Assembly (NCBI RefSeq): GCF_009451885.1
Contig: NZ_WIAO01000001.1
Coordinates: 186,001 to 250,000, forward strand
Direction: 5' to 3'
Source: Glycomyces albidus
GTDB taxonomy: Bacteria; Actinomycetota; Actinomycetes; Mycobacteriales; Micromonosporaceae
DNA length: 64,000 nucleotides
This document shows, one piece after another, positions 23,528 to 32,064 of the stretch. The notes under the pieces were generated by a model that had not been told where the DNA came from, did no database searches, and was given only the letters and a program-made list of their open reading frames with translations. The translations under genes and the position numbers were made by a program. Position 1 is the stretch's first letter, and every line of letters begins with the position of its first letter.

Positions 23528-23863
23528 TCACCACTGGAACAGGCCGATGATCGTGTCCGACCGGAGCAGCAGGGCCGCGAGACCGGCACCGATCGCCAGG
23601 AACACGACGCCGGCGAACCGCTTCCCGAGCAGGAACTCCAGCACCGCGATCGCCAACGGCCCGACGACGAACAGGACCACCGCGGCCTGCATCGCCGCGA
23701 CCCGGAGGTTGGTCACCAGAACGGTCTGATGGTGGTCGTCGGCGCCGCCTCCGCCGCCGAATCCCGCGATCCACAGAAGCCCGGAGCCGAAGAGCCAGAC
23801 GGTGATCGCCGCGAGCACGACGACGCGGAGCCGCGACCCGGTCTCGGGAGAGGGGTGATCCAT
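23528..23863 (-). CDS. Small integral membrane protein, unknown function
   Basis: A 111-residue protein with three or four hydrophobic helices (VVVLAAITVWLFGSGLLWIAG, AAMQAAVVLFVVGPLAIAVLEFLL, FAGVVFLAIGAGLAALLL) and a Gly-rich loop followed by DDHH, which might bind a metal. I do not recognise the family. The ATG at 23863 is chosen because the frame upstream is Arg-rich shadow sequence. It is convergent with the kinase and divergent from hrpB. Confidence 0.6.
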   Translation of the reverse strand: MDHPSPETGSRLRVVVLAAITVWLFGSGLLWIAGFGGGGGADDHHQTVLVTNLRVAAMQAAVVLFVVGPLAIAVLEFLLGKRFAGVVFLAIGAGLAALLLRSDTIIGLFQW

Positions 23864-24045
23864 GAGCCTGCATGCTACCGGCGAACGACCGCGACCGGGA
23901 TGCGCACCAGTGCGAGCGGGCCGAACGCGCCCGATACGCACGACCGGTCGAGCCGGGGCCGCCGGCGAGCGTCTGCCGAGGCGCGAACCGCAGTTCACGA
24001 TGCGGCATCGCGACCGCGGTGCGGGGCGGCGGGGGCTCGGCGAGA

Positions 24046-26562
24046 ATGATCGGCATGCCGCAACCGCCCGCGCTGCCCGACCTGCCGATCCGCGAATCGC
24101 TCCCCGCACTCCTGGAGGCGGTGGCGCGCACCGGGACCGCTGTGCTCGCCGCGCCGCCCGGGACCGGGAAGACCACGCTCGCGCCGCTCGCGCTCGCCGG
24201 ACTCATCGAGACCGCGACCGGTGCCGGGCCGGGGCAGGTGACACGTGACATGCCACAGCGGCGGGTGCTCGTCGCCGAGCCGCGCCGGCTCGCCACCCGC
24301 GCGGCCGCCTCCCGGATGGCCGCCATCCTCGGCGAGCAGGTCGGCGAGCGGGTCGGCTTCCAGATCCGGGGCGAGACCCGCCGGTCCGCGGCGACCCGCG
24401 TCGAGGTCGTGACCACCGGGGTCCTGCTCAACCGGCTCCTGGCCGACCCCGAACTGCCCGGCGTCGACCTCGTCGTCCTCGACGAATGCCACGAGCGGCA
24501 CCTCGAGACCGACACCGCCTGCGCCTTCCTCATCGAGTCCCGCCAGATCCTGCGACCCGACCTCGGGCTCGTCGCCGCCTCGGCCACCGCCGATGTCGCA
24601 CTGTGGACCGGGCTGCTCGCCGGCGACGAAGGCCCCGCCCCCGCCATCGCCTCCGAGCCGATGCGCCACCCGGTCGCGATGCACTGGGCGCCGCCGCGAG
24701 AGCGCCTCAGCCCGCCGGACGGGATGCGGGTCGACCCCAAGTTCCTCGGTCATGTGTCACATATCGTCGGCCGGGCCCTCGACGCCGACGCGGGCGACGC
24801 GCTGGTCTTCCTTCCCGGTGCCGCCGAGATCCGGCGGGTGGCCGAACAACTCAGACACCTCGATTCCGATATACATCAATTGCACGGCTCGGTGTCGCCG
24901 TCCGATCAGGACCGGGCCATGCGCGTCGGCGAGCGCCGCCGGGTCGTCCTCGCCACCGACATCGCCGAATCGAGCCTCACCGTGCCCGGGGTGCGGATCG
25001 TCGTCGACGCCGGACTGGTCCGGCGTCCCGTCGTCGACCACGCCCGGGGCCTGCCGGGCCTGACGACCGCGCCCGCCTCCCGGGCCGCGGCCGACCAGCG
25101 CGCCGGACGCGCCGGACGCGAAGGCCCGGGCGCGGTGTGGCGGTGCTGGAGCGAAGCCGAGCACACGCGCCGCGCCGCCCAGCCCGTGCCCGACGTCGCC
25201 GCCGCCGACCTCACCGCGTTCCGGCTCCAGGCGGCCTGCTGGGGCACCCCGGTCGCCGACCTCGCGATGCCCGGTCCCCCGCCGGCCGGCGCGATCGAGG
25301 CCGCCGAGGCGACCCTGATCGCTTTGGGCGCCATCGACGAGCACGGCGCCGCGACCGACCGCGGCCGCGTCCTCGCCAAGGCCGGGCTCCACCCGCGCCT
25401 GGCGCGGGCGCTCGTCGACGGCGCCGCCCGGGTCGGCTCCGAGAAGGCCGCCGAAGTCGCCGCACTCCTCGGACTCGACAAGCGCGGCAAGGGCGACGAC
25501 CTCCTCGCCCAGTGGCGGCAGCTCCGCACGAGCCGGGACCGCCGATGGGAGCACGAGGTCAAGCGCCTCGCCCGCGCCGTCCCGCGCATCGACCGGCAGG
25601 CCGGCGACGACGAGGCCGCCGCCACCGTCATCGCCCTGGCGTTCCCTGAGCGGGTCGCCAAGCGCGCCGGCGGCCAGTGGCGCACCGCGGGCGGGACCGG
25701 CGCGGTCTGCGCCGAGGGTTCGGCGCTCTCCGGCAGTGAATGGCTCGCCATCGCCGACGCCGACCGCTCCCCAGGCCGGGCCGCCGCGATGATCCGCGCC
25801 GCCGTGCCGATCGACGGGGACCTGGCCCGCGAACTCGTGGGCGAGCGGCGCGAGCAGCGCGTCGAATGGGACCGGGAGCGGCGGGACGTCGCGGCGCGGT
25901 CCGTGCGCCTGGTCGGCGCCATCGAGGACGCCGCCCGGCCGATCGAGGACCCCGACCCGGAGCTGGTCCGGGCGGCGCTGCTCGACGGACTCCGCGACGA
26001 GGGCCTGGGGCTCCTCGGCTGGTCCGCCTCGGCGCGGCGGATGCGGGAGCGGATGGCGTTCTGCCACCGGGAGGTCGGCGACCCGTGGCCGGACGTGGGC
26101 GATGCCGCGCTGCTGGCCGACCCCGCCTGGCTCGAGCCGTGGTGGAGCCGGGCGCGGCGCCGCCGCGACCTGGAGCGGATCGTCGCAGAGGAGGCGCTCA
26201 AGAACCTCGTCCCGTGGTCGGAGGACCTCGAGAAGACCGCCCCGCGCCGGCTGCGCCTCCACAACGGCATGGAGGGGACCGTGGACTACTCGACCGGGCA
26301 CCCGGTCCTGTCGATGAAGCTCCAGCTCTTCTTCGGCGCGACCGCGATCCCGCGCATCGCCGGCGTCCAGGTGCAGGCGCACCTGCTCGACCCGGCCGGG
26401 CGGCCGCTCGCGGTCACCTCCGACCTCGAGTCGTTCTGGAAGGGCCCGTACGGGCAGGTGCGCAAGGAGATGCGCGGCCGCTACCCGAAGCACCCGTGGC
26501 CCGAGGACCCGGCGGCGGCCGAGCCGACCGCGTGGACGAACCGGCGGTTGCGCGGGGGTTAG
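24046..26562 (+). CDS. hrpB: ATP-dependent RNA helicase HrpB
   Basis: An 838-residue DEAH-box helicase. Walker A is APPGTGKTT (near residue 40), the DExH box is DECH (near 146), motif III reads SATAD, and motif VI is QRAGRAGR. After the two RecA domains come the HA2 domain and a C-terminal HrpB_C domain (TVDYSTGHPVLSMKLQLFFG). HrpB homologues unwind or remodel RNA; the cellular role in actinobacteria is unclear. Two in-frame ATGs, 24046 and 24055, are equally possible. Two dispersed DNA motifs fall in this gene, one encoding GQVTRDMPQR just before the conserved VLVAEPRRLA. Its stop codon overlaps that of the convergent protease gene. Confidence 0.93.
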   Translation: MIGMPQPPALPDLPIRESLPALLEAVARTGTAVLAAPPGTGKTTLAPLALAGLIETATGAGPGQVTRDMPQRRVLVAEPRRLATRAAASRMAAILGEQVGERVGFQIRGETRRSAATRVEVVTTGVLLNRLLADPELPGVDLVVLDECHERHLETDTACAFLIESRQILRPDLGLVAASATADVALWTGLLAGDEGPAPAIASEPMRHPVAMHWAPPRERLSPPDGMRVDPKFLGHVSHIVGRALDADAGDALVFLPGAAEIRRVAEQLRHLDSDIHQLHGSVSPSDQDRAMRVGERRRVVLATDIAESSLTVPGVRIVVDAGLVRRPVVDHARGLPGLTTAPASRAAADQRAGRAGREGPGAVWRCWSEAEHTRRAAQPVPDVAAADLTAFRLQAACWGTPVADLAMPGPPPAGAIEAAEATLIALGAIDEHGAATDRGRVLAKAGLHPRLARALVDGAARVGSEKAAEVAALLGLDKRGKGDDLLAQWRQLRTSRDRRWEHEVKRLARAVPRIDRQAGDDEAAATVIALAFPERVAKRAGGQWRTAGGTGAVCAEGSALSGSEWLAIADADRSPGRAAAMIRAAVPIDGDLARELVGERREQRVEWDRERRDVAARSVRLVGAIEDAARPIEDPDPELVRAALLDGLRDEGLGLLGWSASARRMRERMAFCHREVGDPWPDVGDAALLADPAWLEPWWSRARRRRDLERIVAEEALKNLVPWSEDLEKTAPRRLRLHNGMEGTVDYSTGHPVLSMKLQLFFGATAIPRIAGVQVQAHLLDPAGRPLAVTSDLESFWKGPYGQVRKEMRGRYPKHPWPEDPAAAEPTAWTNRRLRGG
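24235..24258 (-). repeat. Dispersed motif copy E
   Basis: Minus strand CTGTGGCATGTCACGTGTCA, within hrpB; keeps GTGGCATGTCAC and then CGTGTCAC. Confidence 0.7.
24749..24765 (+). repeat. Dispersed motif copy F (divergent)
   Basis: GGTCATGTGTCACATAT, 0.5 kb after copy E in hrpB, encoding GHVSHI; the TCACAT core is kept but the flanks differ. Confidence 0.5.
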
Positions 26563-27290
26563 AGCGAGTCGAGCCAGGTGTCGATCGGCAGGAGCATCCA
26601 CGTGCCCCAGAACGCGGCCGCGATCGTGGCGAGCATGAACAGGAAGATCCAGAACGCGGCCGGGAACGGGGTGATGCCGGCGAGCTGGTCGGCGTCCGAC
26701 TGGCCCGAGCCGCGGCCGCCGCGCCGGCGCGACCCCAGCTCCAGGACCGGCTTGACCGCGCCGAGCAGGAGCAGCCAGACGCCCAGGTACGCGGCGGCGG
26801 TCTGCACGATCGCGGTGCCGTACCAGGTCGCGGCGAACACGCCGGCGCCGACGACGAGGAGCGCCAGCGCCCCGTACCAGTTGCGGATGAACACCAGCAT
26901 CACGGCCAGGAGCACGAGCGTGATCCACAGCAGCAGCACGATCCGGCCGGCGCCGACCAGCGCGGCGGCGCCGAGGCCGAGGAGGGCCGGGGCGGTGTAG
27001 CCGGCGACGAGGGTCATCGCGGCGCCGAACCCGGTGGGGCGGCCGCGCGAGAACGTGAGTCCCGAGGTGTCGGCGTGGAGGCGGATGCCGGTGAGGCGCC
27101 GTCGCATGAGGACGGCCATGAGCGCGTGCCCGCCCTCGTGGGCGATGGTGACCAGGCCGCGGGTCCAGCGCCACACCGGCGCGTAGAGGACGGCGGCGGC
27201 CGCTGCCGCGAAGCAGGCGAGCATGACGCCGACCGGCGGGGCGGACTGGGTCTGGGCGAGGGTGTCGATGACGGACTCGATCGGTGGCAC
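26559..27290 (-). CDS. M50B-type membrane zinc protease
   Basis: A 243-residue membrane protein of the M50B-like (DUF/Peptidase_M50B) family. The zinc motif HEGGH at residues 48-52 (TIAHEGGHALMAVLM) is in the first half, followed by five or six helices. A loop of conserved DTSGLTFSRGRPTGF lies after the first helices, where relatives have the same Asp-x-x-Gly pattern. The GTG start at 27290 has GAGG a few bases before. It would cut a membrane or membrane-near substrate, unknown here. Its TAA overlaps the hrpB TAG by three bases. Confidence 0.85.
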   Translation of the reverse strand: MPPIESVIDTLAQTQSAPPVGVMLACFAAAAAAVLYAPVWRWTRGLVTIAHEGGHALMAVLMRRRLTGIRLHADTSGLTFSRGRPTGFGAAMTLVAGYTAPALLGLGAAALVGAGRIVLLLWITLVLLAVMLVFIRNWYGALALLVVGAGVFAATWYGTAIVQTAAAYLGVWLLLLGAVKPVLELGSRRRGGRGSGQSDADQLAGITPFPAAFWIFLFMLATIAAAFWGTWMLLPIDTWLDSL

Positions 27291-27395
27291 GGGACCTCGT
27301 CTTCGGGGTGAAACGGACGCGCGGTGAAGGATGATCGTAGCGGCGGGCATATGGTAGAGGGGGAAGAGGCACCTCCTCCTGGAAGGACGGCCCCC

Positions 27396-27851
27396 ATGGG
27401 CACCGACGACCGCACCGACCCGCACCTGGGCTTCCTCGAGATGAGCGACCGGCTCATGGAGGACCTGGCGGTGCACAACCTGAAGGCGCGCGAGCGGCTC
27501 CGGGAGGGGATCGCCTGGCTGGAGGCGCGGCGGGCGGATGCGAACGAGGCCGAGCACGCCGACATCGAGATCCTCGTGGCGCAGTGCCATGACGCGCTCA
27601 AGCGGATGGAGGCGCTGCGGGGCGCCTACCAGGACGTGCGGGCGATCAACGCGGCCGCGCACGCCGAGCACCTGGAGTGGCTGGACAAGCGGATCCTCGG
27701 CGGGACCGAGTCGCCCGGGGAGCGCGCCGAGCGCCAGCAGCGGCTGGAGCGGCTCCGGGAGGAGCGGCAGGCCCGCATGGGCGAGCTGCGGCGCCGGGCC
27801 GAAGACGCGCAGCGGCCGCCGCAGACCGACGGCGAGGACGGCTCCCGCTGA
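27396..27851 (+). CDS. Predicted coiled-coil protein, unknown function
   Basis: A 151-residue, highly charged, mostly helical protein. Heptad-like stretches run from about residue 15 to 95 (LREGIAWLEARRADANEAEH) and 110-140 (AERQQRLERLREERQARMGE). No Cys-rich motif, signal or membrane segment. GGAAGGA fixes the start. It is upstream of the beta-glucan locus and separated from it by a promoter region; function unknown. Confidence 0.65.
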   Translation: MGTDDRTDPHLGFLEMSDRLMEDLAVHNLKARERLREGIAWLEARRADANEAEHADIEILVAQCHDALKRMEALRGAYQDVRAINAAAHAEHLEWLDKRILGGTESPGERAERQQRLERLREERQARMGELRRRAEDAQRPPQTDGEDGSR

Positions 27852-27981
27852 CCGGGCGCCGGGCGCGGACCCGGCGGTGAACGTTCGCACCCGGAGTGCC
27901 TCCTGGGTCGGGTTCCGCTGAGCCGCAACGGCTCCCTTCGCGGCGGAGGGCCGCCGTCGATAACGGTTCGGTCACGAGCCA

Positions 27982-28011
27982 TTGACATGTCCCTATCCAC
28001 TCGGGTACGAA
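27982..28011 (+). promoter_or_regulatory. Likely promoter of the GH16 gene
   Basis: TTGACA at 27982-27987 with a weak -10 (TACGAA at 28006-28011) 18 bases downstream. The leader then carries the palindromes described below. Confidence 0.5.
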
Positions 28012-28027
28012 TGAGTCCTGGACCAAA

Positions 28028-28045
28028 TGAGAGAGCGCTCTCTCA
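28028..28045. promoter_or_regulatory. LacI-family operator 1
   Basis: TGAGAGAGCGCTCTCTCA, a perfect 18-bp palindrome of the LacI type (central CG, G/C-rich arms), in the leader of the GH16 gene. Confidence 0.8.
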
Positions 28046-28048
28046 CCA

Positions 28049-28066
28049 TGATCTGTTTGCAGATCA
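28049..28066. promoter_or_regulatory. Second-type palindrome in GH16 leader
   Basis: TGATCTG-TTTG-CAGATCA, 7-bp perfect arms between two LacI operators. Possible site for another regulator or a hairpin in the leader RNA. Confidence 0.45.
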
Positions 28067-28070
28067 GCAT

Positions 28071-28088
28071 GGAGAGAGCGATCTCTCC
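28071..28088. promoter_or_regulatory. LacI-family operator 2
   Basis: GGAGAGAGCGATCTCTCC, palindromic with one mismatched pair; its centre is 43 bp from that of operator 1, about four helical turns, suggesting cooperative binding. It ends about 10 bases before the ribosome site. Confidence 0.7.
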
Positions 28089-28108
28089 TCCCCGGCAAAG
28101 GAGCCGTC

Positions 28109-29524
28109 ATGGCAGACGTTCAGACCTCCGTACGCACGAGAACCAGGCGGCGGCTCGCCCGCGCGATCGCCGCCGTGACCGCCGGCGCCGCACTCATCGC
28201 GAGCGTCGGCCTCGCCATCGCGACCGCCGGCGCCCAGACCCAGGACGCCGAGGCCGCGCAGGCCTGGAACCTCGTCTGGTCCGACGAGTTCAACGGGTCC
28301 GCGGGCCAGCTTCCCTCGACCGCGAACTGGCAGTTCGACATCGGCAACTCCTACCCCGGCGGGCCCGCGAACTGGGGCACCGGCGAGATCGCCTACCACA
28401 CGAACAATCCGGCGAACGTCTCCATGGACGGCTCCGGGAACCTCAAGATCACCGCGCTGCGCGACGGCTCGGGCGCGTGGACCTCGGCGCGGATCGAGAC
28501 CGCCCGCGCCGACTTCAAGGCCCCGGCCGGCGGCACCCTGCGGATCGAAGGACGCCTCCAGCTCCCGCAGGTCACCGGTGACGCCGCGCTCGGCTACTGG
28601 CCCGCGTTCTGGGCCCTCGGGTCGCCGTTCCGCGGGAACTACTGGAACTGGCCGGGCATCGGCGAGTTCGACGTCATGGAGAACGTCAACGGGCAGGGCA
28701 CCGTCCACGGCGTCCTGCACTGCGGCGTCGCCCCCGGCGGGCCCTGCAACGAGTTCAACGGCCTCGGCGGGACCACCCAGTGCGGCGGGTCGTGCCACAA
28801 CGGCTTCCACACGTACGCGTTCGAATGGGACGACTCCGGGCCGTCGGGCCAGCTCCGCTGGTACGCCGACGGGCAGCTCTTCCACACGGTGAACGAGAGC
28901 GCCCTGCCCGCGGACACGTGGGCGCAGATGACCGACCACGCCGGGTACTTCATCCTCCTGAACCTGGCGATGGGCGGGGCCTTCCCCGACGGGGTCGCCG
29001 GGCACGCGACGCCGACCGCGGCGACCCAGCCGGGCGCCTCGCTGCTGGTGGACTACGTGCGGGTCTACACCGCGGGCGGCTCGGGCGAGCCGACCGGCGA
29101 GCCGACCACGACGCCCGGCGGAGGCGGGAACCGCGACGCCTACGCCGCGATCGAGGCGACCTCCTTCAACGGGTCGTCGACCGGCCTGCCGGCCGCCGGC
29201 GGGGCCATCGGGCCGCTCGGCAACGGCGACTGGGTCCGCTACGACGACGTCGACTTCGGGTCCTCGAGCCCGCTCGACTTCACCGCCCGCGTGGCCTCGG
29301 GCGCCGCGGGCGGGGTGAGCGGCCTCGTCGAAGTCCGGATCGACTCGCGCACGGCCGCCCCGATCGGGACGTTCGCCGTGGCGAACACCGGCGGCTGGAC
29401 CTCGTGGCGGGACGTGCCGGGGAACGTGTCGGCGGTGACCGGCGTCCACGACGTGTACCTGACGTTCACCTCCGGCCAGCCCCAGGACTTCGTGTCCGTG
29501 GACCAGTTCCACTTCCGGCGCTGA
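28109..29524 (+). CDS. Secreted GH16 beta-glucanase with CBM6
   Basis: A 471-residue secreted enzyme. Signal peptide about 1-43. GH16 domain about 50-320: catalytic signature GEFDVMEN with Glu186 (nucleophile), Asp188 and Glu191 (acid/base), and NWPGIGEFD preceding it. This is the laminarinase/endo-1,3-beta-glucanase branch by its Trp-rich cleft (YWPAFWALG). A Gly/Pro/Thr linker (about 325-345) leads to a C-terminal CBM6-like domain (about 345-471; YAAIEATSFNGSSTG, GDWVRYDDVDFG, VDQFHF). It should cut beta-1,3- or mixed-linkage glucans outside the cell. AAAGGAG precedes the ATG. It is the first gene of a LacI-controlled glucan locus. Confidence 0.93.
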   Translation: MADVQTSVRTRTRRRLARAIAAVTAGAALIASVGLAIATAGAQTQDAEAAQAWNLVWSDEFNGSAGQLPSTANWQFDIGNSYPGGPANWGTGEIAYHTNNPANVSMDGSGNLKITALRDGSGAWTSARIETARADFKAPAGGTLRIEGRLQLPQVTGDAALGYWPAFWALGSPFRGNYWNWPGIGEFDVMENVNGQGTVHGVLHCGVAPGGPCNEFNGLGGTTQCGGSCHNGFHTYAFEWDDSGPSGQLRWYADGQLFHTVNESALPADTWAQMTDHAGYFILLNLAMGGAFPDGVAGHATPTAATQPGASLLVDYVRVYTAGGSGEPTGEPTTTPGGGGNRDAYAAIEATSFNGSSTGLPAAGGAIGPLGNGDWVRYDDVDFGSSSPLDFTARVASGAAGGVSGLVEVRIDSRTAAPIGTFAVANTGGWTSWRDVPGNVSAVTGVHDVYLTFTSGQPQDFVSVDQFHFRR

Positions 29525-29533
29525 CCCCCCGGT

Positions 29534-29570
29534 GTGCGGGCGGGCCGCGGCAAACGCGACCCGTCCGCAC
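29534..29570 (+). terminator. Terminator after the GH16 gene
   Basis: 16-base arms 29534-29549 and 29555-29570 with one mismatch and one wobble, loop GCAAA, 10 bases after the stop. Confidence 0.75.
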
Positions 29571-29579
29571 GGCCCGGGC

Positions 29580-29606
29580 AGTGGCACATCACATGTCACA
29601 CATTGC
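29580..29606 (+). repeat. Dispersed motif copy A
   Basis: AGTGGCACATCACATGTCAC followed by ACATTGC, just after the GH16 terminator. It shares 21 contiguous bases with copy B. Confidence 0.75.
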
Positions 29607-29645
29607 TTGAGAGGGCGAATCCGACGGCGGCGAATCCTCGCCGCC

Positions 29646-29659
29646 AGAGAGCGCTCTCT
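29646..29659. promoter_or_regulatory. LacI-family operator 3
   Basis: AGAGAGCGCTCTCT, perfect palindrome with the same core as operator 1, about 56 bases before the solute-binding protein start, so a separate controlled promoter lies here. Confidence 0.75.
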
Positions 29660-29714
29660 CATCGCGCGCGAGCGTGAATCCCTCATCCGAGTCCAGAACG
29701 ACAGTGGAGTACCA

Positions 29715-30980
29715 GTGAAGACAACCAGACCGATCCGCGCCGCGGCCGCCCTCGCCGCGGCCCTCGTCACCGCGGGCGGGCTCACCGCCTGCTCCGGCGG
29801 CGAGGACGACGGCAAGATCACCTTGAGCGTGGGCCTGTTCGGCGACTTCGGCTTCGGCCCGCTCTACGAGGAGTACACGAAGCTCCACCCCGACATCGAG
29901 TTCGAGGAGCGCATCTCCGAGTTCGCCGACCACCACACGAACCTGACCACGCACCTGGCCACCGGCTCCGGCGCGGCCGACATCGAAGCGGTCGAGGTCG
30001 GCTACATCTCGCAGTACACCGCCCAGCCCGACCGGTTCCACAACCTCCTCGACCTCGGCGCCGACGAGCTCGAAGGGCAGTGGCTCGACTGGAAGTGGCA
30101 GCAGGCGCTGTCGGCCGACGGCGAGTCGCTCATCGGCCTCGGCACCGACGTCGGCGGCATGGCCATGTGCTACCGCCGCGACCTGTTCGAGGCCGCCGGC
30201 CTCCCCGTCGAGCGCGACCAGGTGTCGGCGCTGTGGGCGCAGTCGTGGGAGGACTACGTCGCGGTCGGCGAGCAGTACACCGCCGACACCGGCGGGTACT
30301 TCTTCGAATCCTCCGGGAACATGTTCCGCGCCATGGTCGAACAGGCCGAGGAAGGCGTGTACGACCGCGAGGACAACCTCATCGTCGAGTCGAACCCGGC
30401 GATCGGCGAGGCGTGGGACCTCACCGTCCGCGCGATCGAGGCCGGCATGTCGAACCGGCTCGCGGCCTGGACCCCGGAGTGGAACGCCGGGTTCAACGAG
30501 GGCACCTTCGCCACGATCATCTGCCCCGCGTGGATGACCTCCTACATCGAGACGAACGCCCCCGACGCGACCGGGCTGTGGGACATCGCCACCGTCCCCG
30601 GCGGCGCCGGCAACATGGGCGGCTCGCACCTGGTGCTGCCCGCGCAGGGCGAGCACGCCGAAGAGGCGTACGCGTTCATCGAATGGCTCACCGCCCCCGA
30701 GCAGCAGCTCAAGGTGTTCGAGGCGACCGGGAACTTCCCGTCCACTCCGGAGCTGTACGAGGACCCGGCGCTCACCGGCCTGACCAAGCCGTACTTCAAC
30801 GACGCCCCGGTCGGCGAGATCTTCACCGCCGCGGCGCAGGCCGTGCAGCCGCAGTACCAGGGCCCGCTCCAGGGCGACGTGCTCGCCACCATCGGCCAGG
30901 GCCTCGGCCGCATCGAGGACGGCAGCCAGACGCCGGAAGAGGCGTGGAGCCAGGTCCTCTCGGACCTCGAATCGTTCTAG
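29715..30980 (+). CDS. Sugar ABC transporter solute-binding lipoprotein
   Basis: A 421-residue extracellular solute-binding protein (family 1). The lipobox is LTAC with Cys26 as the lipidated residue. Characteristic segments are HTNLTTHLATGSGAADIEAVEVGY, GLGTDVGGMAMCYRRDLFEAAGL, and SHLVLPAQGEHAEEAYAFIEWLTAPEQQ. GTG start with GGAG upstream. It captures oligosaccharides, presumably those released by the GH16 enzyme, and delivers them to the two permeases downstream. No ATPase gene is in the locus, so a shared MsiK-type ATPase elsewhere probably drives uptake, as in Streptomyces (known there, inferred here). Confidence 0.93.
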   Translation: MKTTRPIRAAAALAAALVTAGGLTACSGGEDDGKITLSVGLFGDFGFGPLYEEYTKLHPDIEFEERISEFADHHTNLTTHLATGSGAADIEAVEVGYISQYTAQPDRFHNLLDLGADELEGQWLDWKWQQALSADGESLIGLGTDVGGMAMCYRRDLFEAAGLPVERDQVSALWAQSWEDYVAVGEQYTADTGGYFFESSGNMFRAMVEQAEEGVYDREDNLIVESNPAIGEAWDLTVRAIEAGMSNRLAAWTPEWNAGFNEGTFATIICPAWMTSYIETNAPDATGLWDIATVPGGAGNMGGSHLVLPAQGEHAEEAYAFIEWLTAPEQQLKVFEATGNFPSTPELYEDPALTGLTKPYFNDAPVGEIFTAAAQAVQPQYQGPLQGDVLATIGQGLGRIEDGSQTPEEAWSQVLSDLESF

Positions 30981-30989
30981 CCCCAGAGC

Positions 30990-31019
30990 GGGGCGGCGGG
31001 CCCAAGGGCCCGCCGCCCC
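30990..31019 (+). terminator. Partial terminator between binding protein and permease
   Basis: Perfect 14-bp arms, 30990-31003 and 31006-31019 (GGGGCGGCGGGCCC). It would lower permease transcript relative to the binding protein. Confidence 0.75.
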
Positions 31020-31110
31020 ATCCGCCCCGCGTCCCCCCGCGACCGTGCCTCTTCCCACTGCCCCACCCCACCGCCCCTCCCCTGCTCCCTCCGACCGTGA
31101 AAGCGACCCG

Positions 31111-32064
31111 ATGACCATCGCCGCCAAAGGGACCGGCACGCGAGGCGGCCCCACGGGCCTCCTGCGCTACCGCCTGGACCTGAAAGCCTCCCCGTACCTG
31201 TACATCGCCCCGTTCTTCGTGCTGTTCGCCGTGTTCGGGCTCTTCCCGCTCGCGTTCACCGCGTGGGTCTCGACCCACGAGTGGAGCCTGCTCTCCGACG
31301 AGCACGCCTTCATCGGCCTGGGGAACTACGAGACGCTGCTGAGCGACCCGTACTTCTGGAACGCCCTGGGGAACACCATGTCGATCCTGGTGCTCGCCAC
31401 GGTCCCGCAGCTCTTCGCCGCCCTGCTGCTGGCGCACCTGCTCACGATGCGGCTGCGCGCGCAGACGTTCTGGCGCATGGGGATGCTCCTGCCGAACGTC
31501 GCCTCCGTGGTGGCGGTCGCGGTCATCTTCAGCCAGCTCTTCGGCCGCGACTTCGGGCTCATCAACTGGGTTCTGGAGTCCCTCGGCGCGGGCCGCATCG
31601 ACTGGCAGGCCGGCAGTGCCACGTCACATGTCGCCATCGCGGTCATGGTCGCGTGGAAGTGGACCGGCTACAACGCCCTCATCTACCTCGCGGCGATGCA
31701 GGCCGTCCCGAGGGAGGTGTACGAGGCCGCCCACCTCGACGGCGCCTCGCGCATGCAGCAGCTCTTCCACGTGACCGTGCCGATGATCCGCCCGACCATC
31801 GTCTTCACCGTGATCGTCTCGACGATCTACGGCCTCCAGATCTTCGCCGAGCCGCAGCTCTTCGGCGGCGGCGGGCAGAACGGCGTCACCGGCGGCGCCT
31901 CCCGCCAGTTCCAGACGCTCACGCTCTACCTGTACGAGCACGGCTTCAACCGCGGCTTCGAGTTCGGCTACGCCTCGGCCGTGGCCTGGACGATGTTCGC
32001 CGTCATCGTCCTCGTCGCCCTCCTCAACTACCTGTTCATCCGCCGCATCAGGAGCGCCTCGTGA
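31111..32064 (+). CDS. Sugar ABC transporter permease (MalF/UgpA-like)
   Basis: A 317-residue permease with six helices. The first is PYLYIAPFFVLFAVFGLFPLAF; the EAA loop contact with the ATPase is near residue 210 (EVYEAAHLDGASRMQQLFHVTVPMIRP). Typical WKWTGYNALIYLAAMQ precedes it. The ATG at 31111 is chosen for length; no strong ribosome site. It overlaps the next permease by GTGA. A dispersed DNA motif at 31615-31640 lies in it, coding SATSHVAIA just before a helix. Confidence 0.9.
   Translation: MTIAAKGTGTRGGPTGLLRYRLDLKASPYLYIAPFFVLFAVFGLFPLAFTAWVSTHEWSLLSDEHAFIGLGNYETLLSDPYFWNALGNTMSILVLATVPQLFAALLLAHLLTMRLRAQTFWRMGMLLPNVASVVAVAVIFSQLFGRDFGLINWVLESLGAGRIDWQAGSATSHVAIAVMVAWKWTGYNALIYLAAMQAVPREVYEAAHLDGASRMQQLFHVTVPMIRPTIVFTVIVSTIYGLQIFAEPQLFGGGGQNGVTGGASRQFQTLTLYLYEHGFNRGFEFGYASAVAWTMFAVIVLVALLNYLFIRRIRSAS
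31615..31640 (+). repeat. Dispersed motif copy C
   Basis: AGTGCCACGTCACATGTCGC followed by CATCGC, inside the first permease gene. Confidence 0.7.

Noticed and set aside
27980-27992. TTGACATGTCC as a motif copy
   Set aside because: Only part of the core is present; better explained as the -35 hexamer of the GH16 promoter.
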